Positions 9,168 through 18,400 of a stretch of DNA of 64,000 nt are shown here, in pieces. The position numbers and the translations under genes were made by a program. The stretch is from JAHDCJ01 sp039028895 (GTDB taxonomy: Bacteria > Bacteroidota > Bacteroidia > Chitinophagales > Saprospiraceae). Every line of letters starts with the position of its first letter. Positions within the stretch are counted from its first letter, which is position 1. The notes beneath the pieces were generated by a model. It was not told the origin of the DNA. It searched no databases and worked only from the letters and a program-made list of their open reading frames with translations. The stretch covers positions 124,001 to 188,000 of the forward strand of contig JBCCHF010000002.1 in assembly GCA_039028895.1 (NCBI GenBank). The letters are read 5' to 3'.

Positions 9168-9674
9168 CTAGAATCCGCCAAGGCCATTCCCCTGTTTTTC
9201 AGGTAAACCTTCAGGTTCTTTTTGAACATTACCTTTGATCGTTAAAACGATAGGATCCTGACTGGCATTAGTAATAATTCTTACCGATTTGCTGAATGGT
9301 CCTACCCTTTTCGTATCGTATTTCACCCCGATAACTGCTTTTTCTCCCGGCATGATTGGCGCCTTAGGATAAGAAGGAACAGTACATCCACAGCTGCCTT
9401 TAGCATGCTTGATAATCAATGGCTCAGTGCCGTTATTCTCAAATGGAAATTCACGAACACCATCCGAATTCTGGGCAATTTTACCATAATCATACTCCTT
9501 GAATTCAAAGGTCATTTTCGGACCATCCAATGAATTGTTATCAGAGGCACCATCAGAAACAGCGTGATCATGATTGTGTCCTTTGTGCTCGTGATTGTGA
9601 TCATGTTTTTCCTGAGCAAAGGAAACGCCTATGGCGAAGGTGAGAACAGTAAAGAGTGCAAAAAATCTTTTCAT
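9168..9674 (-). CDS. exported DUF1573 protein with a His-rich N-terminal segment
   Basis: A 168-residue protein with a signal peptide (hydrophobic core FALFTVLTFAIGVSFA, cleavage before QEKH). Mature residues about 22-40 form a His/Asp/Asn-rich stretch (HDHNHEHKGHNHDH) able in principle to bind metal ions. Residues about 50-155 are one DUF1573 beta-sandwich domain, with the usual FEFKEYDYGKI opening, FPFENNG, and the conserved GSCGCTVPSYPKAPI segment. The domain is common in Bacteroidota envelope proteins and lacks a settled function. A good promoter lies at 9710-9739 and a terminator at 9101-9140, so it appears monocistronic. Confidence 0.9.
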   Translation of the reverse strand: MKRFFALFTVLTFAIGVSFAQEKHDHNHEHKGHNHDHAVSDGASDNNSLDGPKMTFEFKEYDYGKIAQNSDGVREFPFENNGTEPLIIKHAKGSCGCTVPSYPKAPIMPGEKAVIGVKYDTKRVGPFSKSVRIITNASQDPIVLTIKGNVQKEPEGLPEKQGNGLGGF

Positions 9675-9709
9675 TTTGAAGGTATTTTAGAAGTACTGTT
9701 AAGTGTTAA

Positions 9710-9739
9710 CAAAAGTAGTGATATTTATTTAAAAGCCAA
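9710..9739 (-). promoter_or_regulatory. Bacteroidota-type promoter of the DUF1573 gene
   Basis: On the minus strand a TTTG/TTG element (TTG at 9737-9739) is followed after 19 bases by TACTTTTG (9710-9717), matching the TTG-N17-23-TAnnTTTG pattern. Transcription would begin near 9703, about 30 bases before the start codon. Confidence 0.7.
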
Positions 9740-9841
9740 AGAATGGCAAATTGGTTCATTGAGAGTTACAATGATTCCAATTTCAGTTTTTCAATTATCA
9801 TACCAAACCTTATCCAGAGGATGAATACCCCATTTTTTTCG

Positions 9842-9849
9842 TACTTTTG
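9842..9849 (+). promoter_or_regulatory. putative -7 box (TACTTTTG) of the E1 dehydrogenase gene
   Basis: TACTTTTG matches TAnnTTTG. It lies 21 bases before the ATG at 9871 and overlaps an in-frame TTG at 9847, which argues for the ATG as the real start. No good -33 TTG is visible, so confidence is moderate. Confidence 0.5.
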
Positions 9850-9870
9850 TGCCGTCAAAACACCCTCAAT

Positions 9871-12282
9871 ATGTCAAAGCAACAGGTCCTTGAAAATTCA
9901 CAAAAAGAAAGTTTTATCAATCAAGTTATCGAGGATTATAGAATTTGCTGCATAAGTCGTGAAGCAAGTCTGTTGGGCAGAAAAGAAGTATTGCGAGGAA
10001 AAGCAAAATTCGGAATTTTTGGAGATGGAAAAGAGGTGCCCCAGGTTGCTATGGCAAGAGCCTTCAAAAGAGGTGATTTCAGATCAGGATATTATCGCGA
10101 TCAGACTTTCATGATGGCACTGGGTCTTTGCTCTGTAGAAGATTTCTTCGCGCAATTGTATGCCGATCCGGAGAATGACCCATACTCAGGTGGGCGCCAG
10201 ATGAACGCTCACTTTGCTACTCAAATGGTAGATGAGGAAGGAAATTGGGTTGATCACAGAGATAAATTCAATATTACATCAGACATTTCACCCACTGCCG
10301 GTCAGATGGCCAGAGGTTTGGGAATCGCCCTGGCCTCTAAGCTATACCGTACCAGTGAAGCACTTCAAAACACTCAGTTTTCTGTTAATGGAAATGAAGT
10401 ATGTTTTTGCACTATTGGTGACGCCTCTACCTCTGAAGGCGTTTTCTGGGAAACCATGAATGCGGCAGGTGTTATGCAAGTGCCTTTATCGGTATCGGTC
10501 TGGGATGATGGATATGGAATTTCTGTCCCGAAAAAATATCAAACGACCAAGGCAAGTATATCAGAGGCTCTTATGGGTTTCGAAGCAGACGAAAATTCCC
10601 CAGGATTTGACATCTATAAAGTCATGGCATGGGATTACCCAATGCTCGTTCAAGTTTATGACAAAGCCATTTCCAAGACCAGGGAAACTTTCGCACCTTC
10701 CCTGATTCACGTTCTTGAATGCACACAACCACAGGGCCATTCCACGTCCGGTTCACACGAACGTTACAAGACACCTGAGCGACTGGAATGGGAGAAAGAA
10801 CATGATTGTATCAAGAAGATGGGAGAATGGATGATAGAAGCTGGCATAGCTTCAGAAAGTGAATTAAAAGCCATCCAGGATGAAGCCAGAAAACTTGTAA
10901 AAGAAAAACAGTCTAAAGCATGGGCAGCCTTTACAGCTCCTGTCAAAGACAACCTCAAAAAGGTGGTAGCTATTGGTAAACAAATGGTCGCATCCTACCC
11001 AAATAGCAATCAGATGCTTGAGGTCGTAGCCAAACTTGAAAAATCTCTCGACCCTCAAAAATATGTCATCATCAAATCCGCCAAAGCACTTTTAAGACTG
11101 GCCGGATCTGATTTAAATGATGATGCCACCTCCCTTCTGAAATGGCTTCGTGAACAGATTCATCAATCTGAAGATGACTACCTTTCCAAGCTTTATAGTG
11201 AAGATGAAAATTCCGCATTGTCTGTGCCTGTTGTAGCTGCTGAGTTTAATATGGATTCAAAGACGGTTAATGGCTATGAGATCCTTAACCACTGCTTTGA
11301 CCAGGCACTGGAGACCAAGCCTGAAGTGTTTGCATTCGGTGAAGACGTCGGACACATCGGTGATGTAAATCAGGGATTCGCCGGATTGCAGGAGAAGTTT
11401 GGCAAACACCGTGTTTTTGATACGGGTATTAGGGAATGGACAATCATGGGACAAGCTATTGGCATGGCGATGCGTGGTTTAAGGCCAATCGCTGAAATTC
11501 AGTACCTGGACTATCTAATCTACGGTCTCACCCCTTTGAGTGACGACCTGGCCACTTTGAGATATCGTTCTGCCGGTCTTCAACAAGCACCGGCAATTAT
11601 CAGAACCAGGGGGCACCGTCTTGAAGGAATTTGGCATACCGGATCACCATTGGGAATGGTTTTAAACTCTTTAAGAGGAATGTATGTATGTACGCCACGC
11701 AATATGACGCAGGCTGCAGGTATGTATACCACACTCCTGCGCTCAAATGATCCTGCAATTGTCATTGAATGCTTAAATGGCTATCGGTTAAAAGAGAAAT
11801 TACCTGAGAATATTGGTGAGTTTACTATACCTCTTGGTCAGGCAGAAATCCTGAATAAGGGTTCTGATGTTACCCTTGTGACCTATGGGTCTTGTATTCG
11901 CATCGCACAGGATGCCATCCTAAAATTAGAGGAAATGGGCATTTCGGTCGAATTGATTGACCCCCAGACCTTAATTCCTTTTGATAGAAATCATATAATC
12001 GCCGGATCGCTTGAAAAGACCAACAGGTTGGTAGTTTTGGATGAAGATGTTCCCGGTGGAGGATCTGCATTTATCCTGCAGCAAATTCTTGAAGAACAGG
12101 ATGGCTATTTCTTATTGGATGCCAAGCCAAGAACAATTTCTTCGTACGACAATCGCAATCCATTCGGTTCGGATGGTGATTACATCACTAAGCCAAATAC
12201 TGATGATATCGTAGAAACGATTTATGCCCTGATGCATGAAGCTGACCCAAAGCGTTTTCCAAAATTGTATTTCCTGGATTAA
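9871..12282 (+). CDS. fused alpha/beta 2-oxoacid dehydrogenase E1 component
   Basis: An 803-residue ThDP enzyme in which the E1 alpha chain (about 1-340) and E1 beta chain (about 465-803), usually separate, are joined by a helical linker. The alpha part has FGDGKEVPQVA, the ThDP pyrophosphate motif starting GDASTSEG and ending near DDGYGISVP, and the phosphorylation-loop-like HSTSGSHERY. The beta part has FGEDVGHIGDVNQGFAGL, RVFDTGIREW and the EDVPGGGSA region. It decarboxylates a 2-oxoacid and passes the acyl group to an E2 lipoyl protein; branched-chain oxoacid dehydrogenase is the likeliest assignment, but pyruvate is not excluded. No E2 or E3 gene is in the window. The ATG at 9871 is preferred over a TTG 24 bases upstream because of the promoter box there. 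Confidence 0.9.
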   Translation: MSKQQVLENSQKESFINQVIEDYRICCISREASLLGRKEVLRGKAKFGIFGDGKEVPQVAMARAFKRGDFRSGYYRDQTFMMALGLCSVEDFFAQLYADPENDPYSGGRQMNAHFATQMVDEEGNWVDHRDKFNITSDISPTAGQMARGLGIALASKLYRTSEALQNTQFSVNGNEVCFCTIGDASTSEGVFWETMNAAGVMQVPLSVSVWDDGYGISVPKKYQTTKASISEALMGFEADENSPGFDIYKVMAWDYPMLVQVYDKAISKTRETFAPSLIHVLECTQPQGHSTSGSHERYKTPERLEWEKEHDCIKKMGEWMIEAGIASESELKAIQDEARKLVKEKQSKAWAAFTAPVKDNLKKVVAIGKQMVASYPNSNQMLEVVAKLEKSLDPQKYVIIKSAKALLRLAGSDLNDDATSLLKWLREQIHQSEDDYLSKLYSEDENSALSVPVVAAEFNMDSKTVNGYEILNHCFDQALETKPEVFAFGEDVGHIGDVNQGFAGLQEKFGKHRVFDTGIREWTIMGQAIGMAMRGLRPIAEIQYLDYLIYGLTPLSDDLATLRYRSAGLQQAPAIIRTRGHRLEGIWHTGSPLGMVLNSLRGMYVCTPRNMTQAAGMYTTLLRSNDPAIVIECLNGYRLKEKLPENIGEFTIPLGQAEILNKGSDVTLVTYGSCIRIAQDAILKLEEMGISVELIDPQTLIPFDRNHIIAGSLEKTNRLVVLDEDVPGGGSAFILQQILEEQDGYFLLDAKPRTISSYDNRNPFGSDGDYITKPNTDDIVETIYALMHEADPKRFPKLYFLD

Positions 12283-12336
12283 CTGGCAAAAACCTAAACG
12301 ATCTACCAAGTAGGATTAAGCATTAAAGTAAAATAA

Positions 12337-13785
12337 CTAATTCCCTTTTTGCCGACCTACTCTCCTGTATTTAAAGTCGTCGAACTCGATGATGTCAATC
12401 AATTGATTTTCATACTGACTAATTACTGCTTCACCCTCTACTGGAATTCCCGGATTTTGATAAATAGGTTTGAAGGAAAAACCACTATGCATAAATAAAG
12501 CATCAGCTTCATCAAAAAACCCTTGAAAGTAGACGCCATAGTCTCTTAACATTCTGCCAAAGTACAAACAGGTATCGTATCCTTTGTAAGCATAAGTCGT
12601 AGGCAATATTCCAACTTTGTTGAGATAGTTTCTTTTGAAATCCACCACCATATTATTATTAGGACTGGCGAAACCAGAACTTGGCAAATGCACAGACAGG
12701 TTTTGGAAATAATTAAAATCAATACGTTCAAATTCCTGCCATCTGGACATTCCATAAACAATTGTTGGATGCTTTTCTCTAAGCAGGCTGAGCTCCCGCA
12801 TTACAAAACCCACAAAGCCCTGATCACGGGAAGGGATAATGACTACGTTGCTATCAAGCGTCTGAAGGGTTTCCGTAAGATCAAGCACCGCACCTTCTTC
12901 AAGCTTAAACCTAATCGTATTCAGTTCTGGTGGATTAGGTAGTCTGGAAATTAATCGATTCGCTTCTTCGAGATAGCCAACACGCAAGTCACCAGTTCTG
13001 CCTTCAGGAGCGATCACAATAACCTGCTGCAATCCATTGTGTCTTTCATTTACATAACGCAGCAACTGAGTGAATATCGTTTTGGAAGAAGGGTTCGCCT
13101 GAATGTAAAACGGGTTCTGCTCAACGATATCTGTTCTTGTATTCAATGGTGATACCACTACTATCCCAGTTTCCCGGGCAAATCTGGCCACAATACGATT
13201 ATTATCTCTTGTTATCGGGCCAAGAATGATATCAGCATTATTGACTTCAGACCTGCTGAGCAGAATTTTTACAACATTAGTATCCGCTTGCGTATCTAAA
13301 ACATTGATATTCAGTTTAACCCCTTCATTCTCCAATTGATCTAAGGCCAGCTTTACCCCTTCATAAAACTCAAGAGCTAATTGTGACTCCTCAGGGGTAT
13401 CTCCCATTGGGGTAACCCTGTTAATAAAGAAAGGAAGCATGACAACCATATTATAGCTGCTCTTGGTCACTTTTTCCATTGGTATTGAAACTACACCTGT
13501 AGTAGGATCTTTCAAAGCGATATTCGGGGGAGGTTTTAGCGGATCTTCAACTTCCCAGGTTACAGTATCTACTTTACCTGGAGGTTGAGTAACATCAGTT
13601 GGATCAAGATCTGGTTGGTTGGACCCTGAATCAGGATTATTATCATTTTGACCATAATCCGGCTTGCCGGGTGTAATCGGTTTGAATGCATTGCAAGATG
13701 CACCCAGCAGAACAATCAAAACCAGGAATAAAGGTATTAACCTATTCCCATTCAATTGTAGCAGGTGGTTTCGTACTGATATCAT
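12337..13785 (-). CDS. lipoprotein with periplasmic-binding-protein-1 (Leu/Ile/Val receptor) fold
   Basis: A 482-residue protein with a lipoprotein signal: Arg/Asn-containing start, core LIPLFLVLIVLL, lipobox GASC. A Pro/Asp/Asn-rich linker (about residues 32-100) leads to a ligand-binding domain from about residue 110 with features of amino-acid ABC-transporter receptors: VVMLPFFINR, LALEFYEGVKLALDQL, ILGPITRDNN, VVSPLNTRTD, YKGYDTCLYFGRML. No permease or ATPase is adjacent, so it need not serve a transporter; an envelope-sensor or LpoA-like role is possible. Its ATG lies inside guaA and overlaps the end of guaA by 44 bases, implying coupled translation. A later in-frame TTG would shorten the N-terminus by about ten residues. 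Confidence 0.85.
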   Translation of the reverse strand: MISVRNHLLQLNGNRLIPLFLVLIVLLGASCNAFKPITPGKPDYGQNDNNPDSGSNQPDLDPTDVTQPPGKVDTVTWEVEDPLKPPPNIALKDPTTGVVSIPMEKVTKSSYNMVVMLPFFINRVTPMGDTPEESQLALEFYEGVKLALDQLENEGVKLNINVLDTQADTNVVKILLSRSEVNNADIILGPITRDNNRIVARFARETGIVVVSPLNTRTDIVEQNPFYIQANPSSKTIFTQLLRYVNERHNGLQQVIVIAPEGRTGDLRVGYLEEANRLISRLPNPPELNTIRFKLEEGAVLDLTETLQTLDSNVVIIPSRDQGFVGFVMRELSLLREKHPTIVYGMSRWQEFERIDFNYFQNLSVHLPSSGFASPNNNMVVDFKRNYLNKVGILPTTYAYKGYDTCLYFGRMLRDYGVYFQGFFDEADALFMHSGFSFKPIYQNPGIPVEGEAVISQYENQLIDIIEFDDFKYRRVGRQKGN

Positions 13786-15280
13786 AAACTACACGGTTTA
13801 TTCCTTTTACATTGTTGATGATTTCGCTAGACACTTCGGCCAGAAAATCAAATGGCAAACGGCTCCATTCTGCTGTCATACCATCTAAAGAATTAACAGA
13901 CCGGAGGGCTACAGCATTTTCGTAAGTCCGTTCATCACCCATCACCCCTACCGACTGAACAGGCAATAAGATAACAAGTGACTGCCAAACTTTATCGTAC
14001 AAGCCATGCTTTTTTAGCTTTGAAATAAAAATGTGGTCGGCTTCCTGAAGCAATCTTACCTTTTCCGGAGTGATATCACCCAGTATTCTTATCGCAAGGC
14101 CTGGCCCCGGGAAAGGGTGACGCCCCAAGATGTTTGGACTGATATCCAATGCCTTACCAACTCTTCTGACTTCGTCTTTAAAGAGCATCCGTAAAGGCTC
14201 TACTATTTTCAAATGCAGCTTTTCGGGCAATCCGCCAACATTATGGTGAGATTTGATAGTTACGGATGGTCCATGCACAGAAACAGATTCAATGACATCA
14301 GGGTAAATTGTTCCCTGGCCTAACCACTTAATATCTTCAAGTTTCGAAGCTTCCTCCTGGAACACTTCGACAAATACCCTGCCTATTATTTTCCTTTTTG
14401 CTTCCGGATCTTTTACACCTGCCAATTCACTTAGGAAGTTATCTTTGGCGTCTATTCCCTTTACATTCAGACCCATGCCTTCATATGAAGCTAAAACTTC
14501 TTCAAATTCATCTTTCCGCAAAAGGCCATTATCGATAAAGAAACAGTACAATCTATCTCCGATAGCTCTGTGCAACAACATTGCGGCTACTGTAGAATCG
14601 ACTCCTCCAGATAGACCGAGGAGCACAGATTCAGTACCAATCTTTTCTTTCAACTCCTGGACGGTACTTTCAACAAAGGAATTCGGGGTCCAACCAGGTT
14701 TACATCCTGAAATCCCATGGACGAAATTGCCAAGAATTGCTTTCCCGTCGAGGCTGTGCGAAACCTCCGGGTGAAACTGTATGCAATAGACGGGTTGTTC
14801 GAATGCATCAGGTTTGGCCTTGAAAATGGCTACATCAATACTTTCTGTTCCTGCCAACAGGTCAAATTGAGACGGGATTTGTTGTACCGTATCACCATGA
14901 GACATCCACACCTGGGATCCCTGGCTGACATTTTCAAGAAATGGATCATGATTAAAATGGCTCAAATGTGCTTTTCCATACTCCCTTTTGGACGACGGCA
15001 TTACTGTGCCACCATAGTATTGGGCGATGTATTGTGCACCATAACAAATACCAAGGATTGGTTTTTTGCCCACAATCCTGTCGAGTTCAACGTGTAAGGC
15101 CCGATCATCGGTAACAGAAAATGGGCTCCCTGAAAGAATTACACCTTTAACCGAATCGTCAAGATCAGGGAATTTATTAAATGGATAGATTTCACTATAG
15201 ACATTTAGCTCTCTTACTCGTCTGGCAATCAATTGAGTATACTGAGATCCAAAGTCAAGAATAACAATTTTTTCCTGCAT
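13742..15280 (-). CDS. guaA: GMP synthase (glutamine-hydrolysing)
   Basis: A 512-residue enzyme converting XMP, ATP and glutamine to GMP. The N-terminal class I amidotransferase domain has Cys79 in GICYGAQ and the His-Glu pair in FHPEVSHS. The ATP-pyrophosphatase domain has the PP-loop GLSGGVDSTVAA, and the dimerisation domain ends with the canonical IEWE. The start chosen is the Met of MQEKIVILDFGSQ rather than one 7 codons upstream, since the latter would lie upstream of the promoter's expected start point. The -7 box ends only 7 bases before this ATG, so the mRNA may be nearly leaderless. The downstream lipoprotein gene overlaps its 3' end. Confidence 0.97.
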   Translation of the reverse strand: MQEKIVILDFGSQYTQLIARRVRELNVYSEIYPFNKFPDLDDSVKGVILSGSPFSVTDDRALHVELDRIVGKKPILGICYGAQYIAQYYGGTVMPSSKREYGKAHLSHFNHDPFLENVSQGSQVWMSHGDTVQQIPSQFDLLAGTESIDVAIFKAKPDAFEQPVYCIQFHPEVSHSLDGKAILGNFVHGISGCKPGWTPNSFVESTVQELKEKIGTESVLLGLSGGVDSTVAAMLLHRAIGDRLYCFFIDNGLLRKDEFEEVLASYEGMGLNVKGIDAKDNFLSELAGVKDPEAKRKIIGRVFVEVFQEEASKLEDIKWLGQGTIYPDVIESVSVHGPSVTIKSHHNVGGLPEKLHLKIVEPLRMLFKDEVRRVGKALDISPNILGRHPFPGPGLAIRILGDITPEKVRLLQEADHIFISKLKKHGLYDKVWQSLVILLPVQSVGVMGDERTYENAVALRSVNSLDGMTAEWSRLPFDFLAEVSSEIINNVKGINRVVYDISTKPPATIEWE

Positions 15281-15287
15281 GATCGTG

Positions 15288-15295
15288 CAAAGATA
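15288..15295 (-). promoter_or_regulatory. putative -7 box (TATCTTTG) of guaA
   Basis: On the minus strand TATCTTTG matches TAnnTTTG exactly. With transcription beginning about 7 bases downstream, the transcript would start at or next to the guaA ATG at 15280. A -33 TTG at the usual spacing is not seen. Confidence 0.5.
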
Positions 15296-15454
15296 ACGCA
15301 AAATTGCAGGATCACCGAGTTTAGTTTAAAATCGATTTCCACATGAGATGTTAACAACTTAATGGACATTCATATTAGTGTCTAAATCCAACCTAAGGCT
15401 TGATCAAATGCCATTTTTTTGGCATCTTTAAATGAAATAACCCTGTAAAACAGA

Positions 15455-18400
15455 ATGAACTTAAAACTCATCAATCTCCCTTGGTTCAGAGAAAAAGTCA
15501 AGCAGAACTACGCTGGCTCTCCATTTAGCGAAGCTCCTCGTGAATTCTTATTCGAAAAACCATACTCAAGACGTAATTTTCTAAAGCTCTTCGGACTGGC
15601 TCCAGTAGTATATGGACCTGTGGTTAACACCCTTGGGAAAATATTGTCGCCCGGTTTTGAAATTATTAAAGGAAATGGCTTTGTCAGTTTCCGAGTCAAA
15701 GGCAAAGACTGCTGGACCATCAATGAGACCTGGTTCGAAGGCTCACCCAGACTTTCTATTAAAGAAGAAAAAAAATATATTTCAGTCAGGCTTAAGAATG
15801 CGAAATTCCCGGGCACTCCAGTGACTGCTGACTTCATTTGTCAAATCAGTCGAACAGACAAAGGTTGGTCTGTAGAAACCAAATTCAAGCAATTTGGTGA
15901 TTTCCAATCCAGAAATTTTGTTAAATGGCTAAAAGGCAATTCTGAGCTAAACGCTTCAAAATCCATCGCCAAAGACTTTTGTCATTTTACTCACGGAAAC
16001 AAACTCCGCGTTTCAGGCAATGTAATCATAACGTTCTCTTCCGATTGGTCATTTACGCTGAAAAGGCTTTCCGGCATCAAACTTTCATGGGAAGGGAACT
16101 CCTATTTAGCCGATGAGCTGTCATTGGTATTGAACTCAGGGAATCCCCAATCCGGCCTTTCTGCTACACCTCTTGAAAAGGACTGTTTTTTTACGCTAAA
16201 AAAACGGAAAGGTAAATTTGATCAGGTAGGTTCAGTCAAGCTTAAAGACAACCAAAAACTGGTCTCTGACAGAATTAAATTCGAAGAAATATTCATTGAA
16301 ACGGGTTGTGATGAGAAAGGTACAAAGGTAATCACTTTGCTACAGCAGTCATCAAAAGCTAAAGGTGCAAGGTTTTATCCGGATACAAGACTGGTTTCCA
16401 ACACAAAAAAACCACTTCGATTTAATCTGGTTGATTATCATAATGTCATTGCAGTCAAGAATGAACAAGTTGAAAAAGCCTGTATTGCCAAGCTTGGGAA
16501 AAAAGCTGTTCACTTAAATCTTAAAGGCAGTCAGTTTTCTTTTGGAAGGTCTTCTGATCAGGTGCCAGCATTGGAAATAACGAATATTGCTGCTTCGAAT
16601 TTCGTGCATTTCGCCCCAACCTTGCTCAGTTCTTACATCTCAGTTAGGAAAGCCATGGGCATGATCTTCCCTGAAATTCCTGAAAAGAAGGCAATTTTCC
16701 AGGGCATGGTCAATCGGGAATTACTTTCTGAAGACCAAAATCTTCAGGAATTTAACCTGGTAGGTAACACCTGGAAAACTCAAAATAATTCAAGGGTAAC
16801 TATTCCCGTGCTTCGTGCTGAAGACATGGTGGTGTTAATACTCGACTTTAGCAATTTTGAGTTAGACCTTGACACACTGACCATTAATAAACTGGCGAAC
16901 AAAAAAGGGTTACTCTCAGTATATCTTCCTCCTCAACATTTTGGTGAACAAGCGTTTTTCACCGCTCAAAATGCTGAGATAGATCTCCCTCCAGGAGACC
17001 CCGATGCCGCTGCTTCTGAAGAATATCCAACATTCTTGCCGATCCAATACAGAATGGCCAATTTAAGTCGATTGGTGTTCAAAGTACCTGATGAAGTAAC
17101 CAGCTTTACAGCCGACATGGATGATCTTCTTGGCTGGGCGGATTATACCATGAGTATACACCCCAGGGGCTTGTCTTCAGCTGGCAATTCAGGCAACCAG
17201 GGTTATATATTCAAGCCTTTCGATCCAAAAGATTTTCAGCTTAAACCTGATGTTCTTGTAATTCCCGACACGCAGATTGAAGTTCCCCAAAGGAAACCAG
17301 GCCGGGTTAAGCCTTCTCAAAAGAAACCATCAAGAGGACGGTTAACCTTGCCAAAACAAAAACAAAAGGAAAGGCAGAAAGAAAAGCCCCCCATTGAGGC
17401 GAGAGTTGATCCAAACAGGATAACCACCTTCCAGGAAGCTGCAAGGTTACCAGACAAAAGTGTACTTCAATCCGAAGTGCGTCCTATCCAGGTTAATCCG
17501 GAATTGCTTCAGGTTGTTCCGGTGTTTAAAGATAGTTTTAAGAAGCCGCGGTATATCGACACCTTCATAGAAGCCCCATACAGATTATATATATCCCCAA
17601 ATGAAAAGCATCGCTGGATTCATAAAACACAACTGGTCGATCTCAAAAAACAGAGCCTCGAAAACGAGCTAAAGGATTTTGAAGCGGATTACAAAAAAAT
17701 CCCAACCTACATGGAGCTATACGAGGTTTGGACAACAAGAGCAGGCATCAACAAAGGTGGCAAAGCACTTGAAGCAAACAGACGTAATCCACTAAAATTC
17801 AGAGCACTATGGTCAAAAGATGCTAACGAGGATTACAAGTTGGTCCCACAAAACAACCATTGGCAATTTAGGAGCAGCTTATCTCCCAAAGACAGACACA
17901 AACTCGTTCATCAGACTTCAAACTTCAAGATGCCTAAAGACGGCGGTGGGCAAAATGTGATCATTTCAGGTAGTCCTTACCGGAAACCGCTGCCATTTAA
18001 TGTCAACAGCTTTATCATGTCTTCCTATGGCGCGTTAATTGATTTTAATGGTGCCTGGAAAAACATGCCTGTCGAGCTTAACATCCTAAGTTGGATACAT
18101 AGAAGTACTTTAGGTCGTGATCACTACGTTCGTGTAGTATATTCGGGTTATCTCTTCCCTTTTGGGAATAAGGCCAGCCTGGTGAAGATCACAGAACGTA
18201 AAGTTGATGCTAGGAATTCGGAATTTGGTGCTATTGCGTTAAACTTCCAACGCATGTATATCCAGGTGAAAGAACCATTTATGGATTATCCTGGTTTTGC
18301 CAACCAGGGCGCGATTTCCAGGATGCACTTCAAAAATATTTTCATTAAGAACAAGCGCACGCCGAACATAAATGATCCACTGGCTTTGCCTTCTAAAATC

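Noticed and set aside
9564..9824. Plus-strand ORF opposite the DUF1573 signal and His-rich region
   Set aside because: It is the antisense shadow of the His codons; the minus-strand reading has a signal peptide, a family domain and a promoter.
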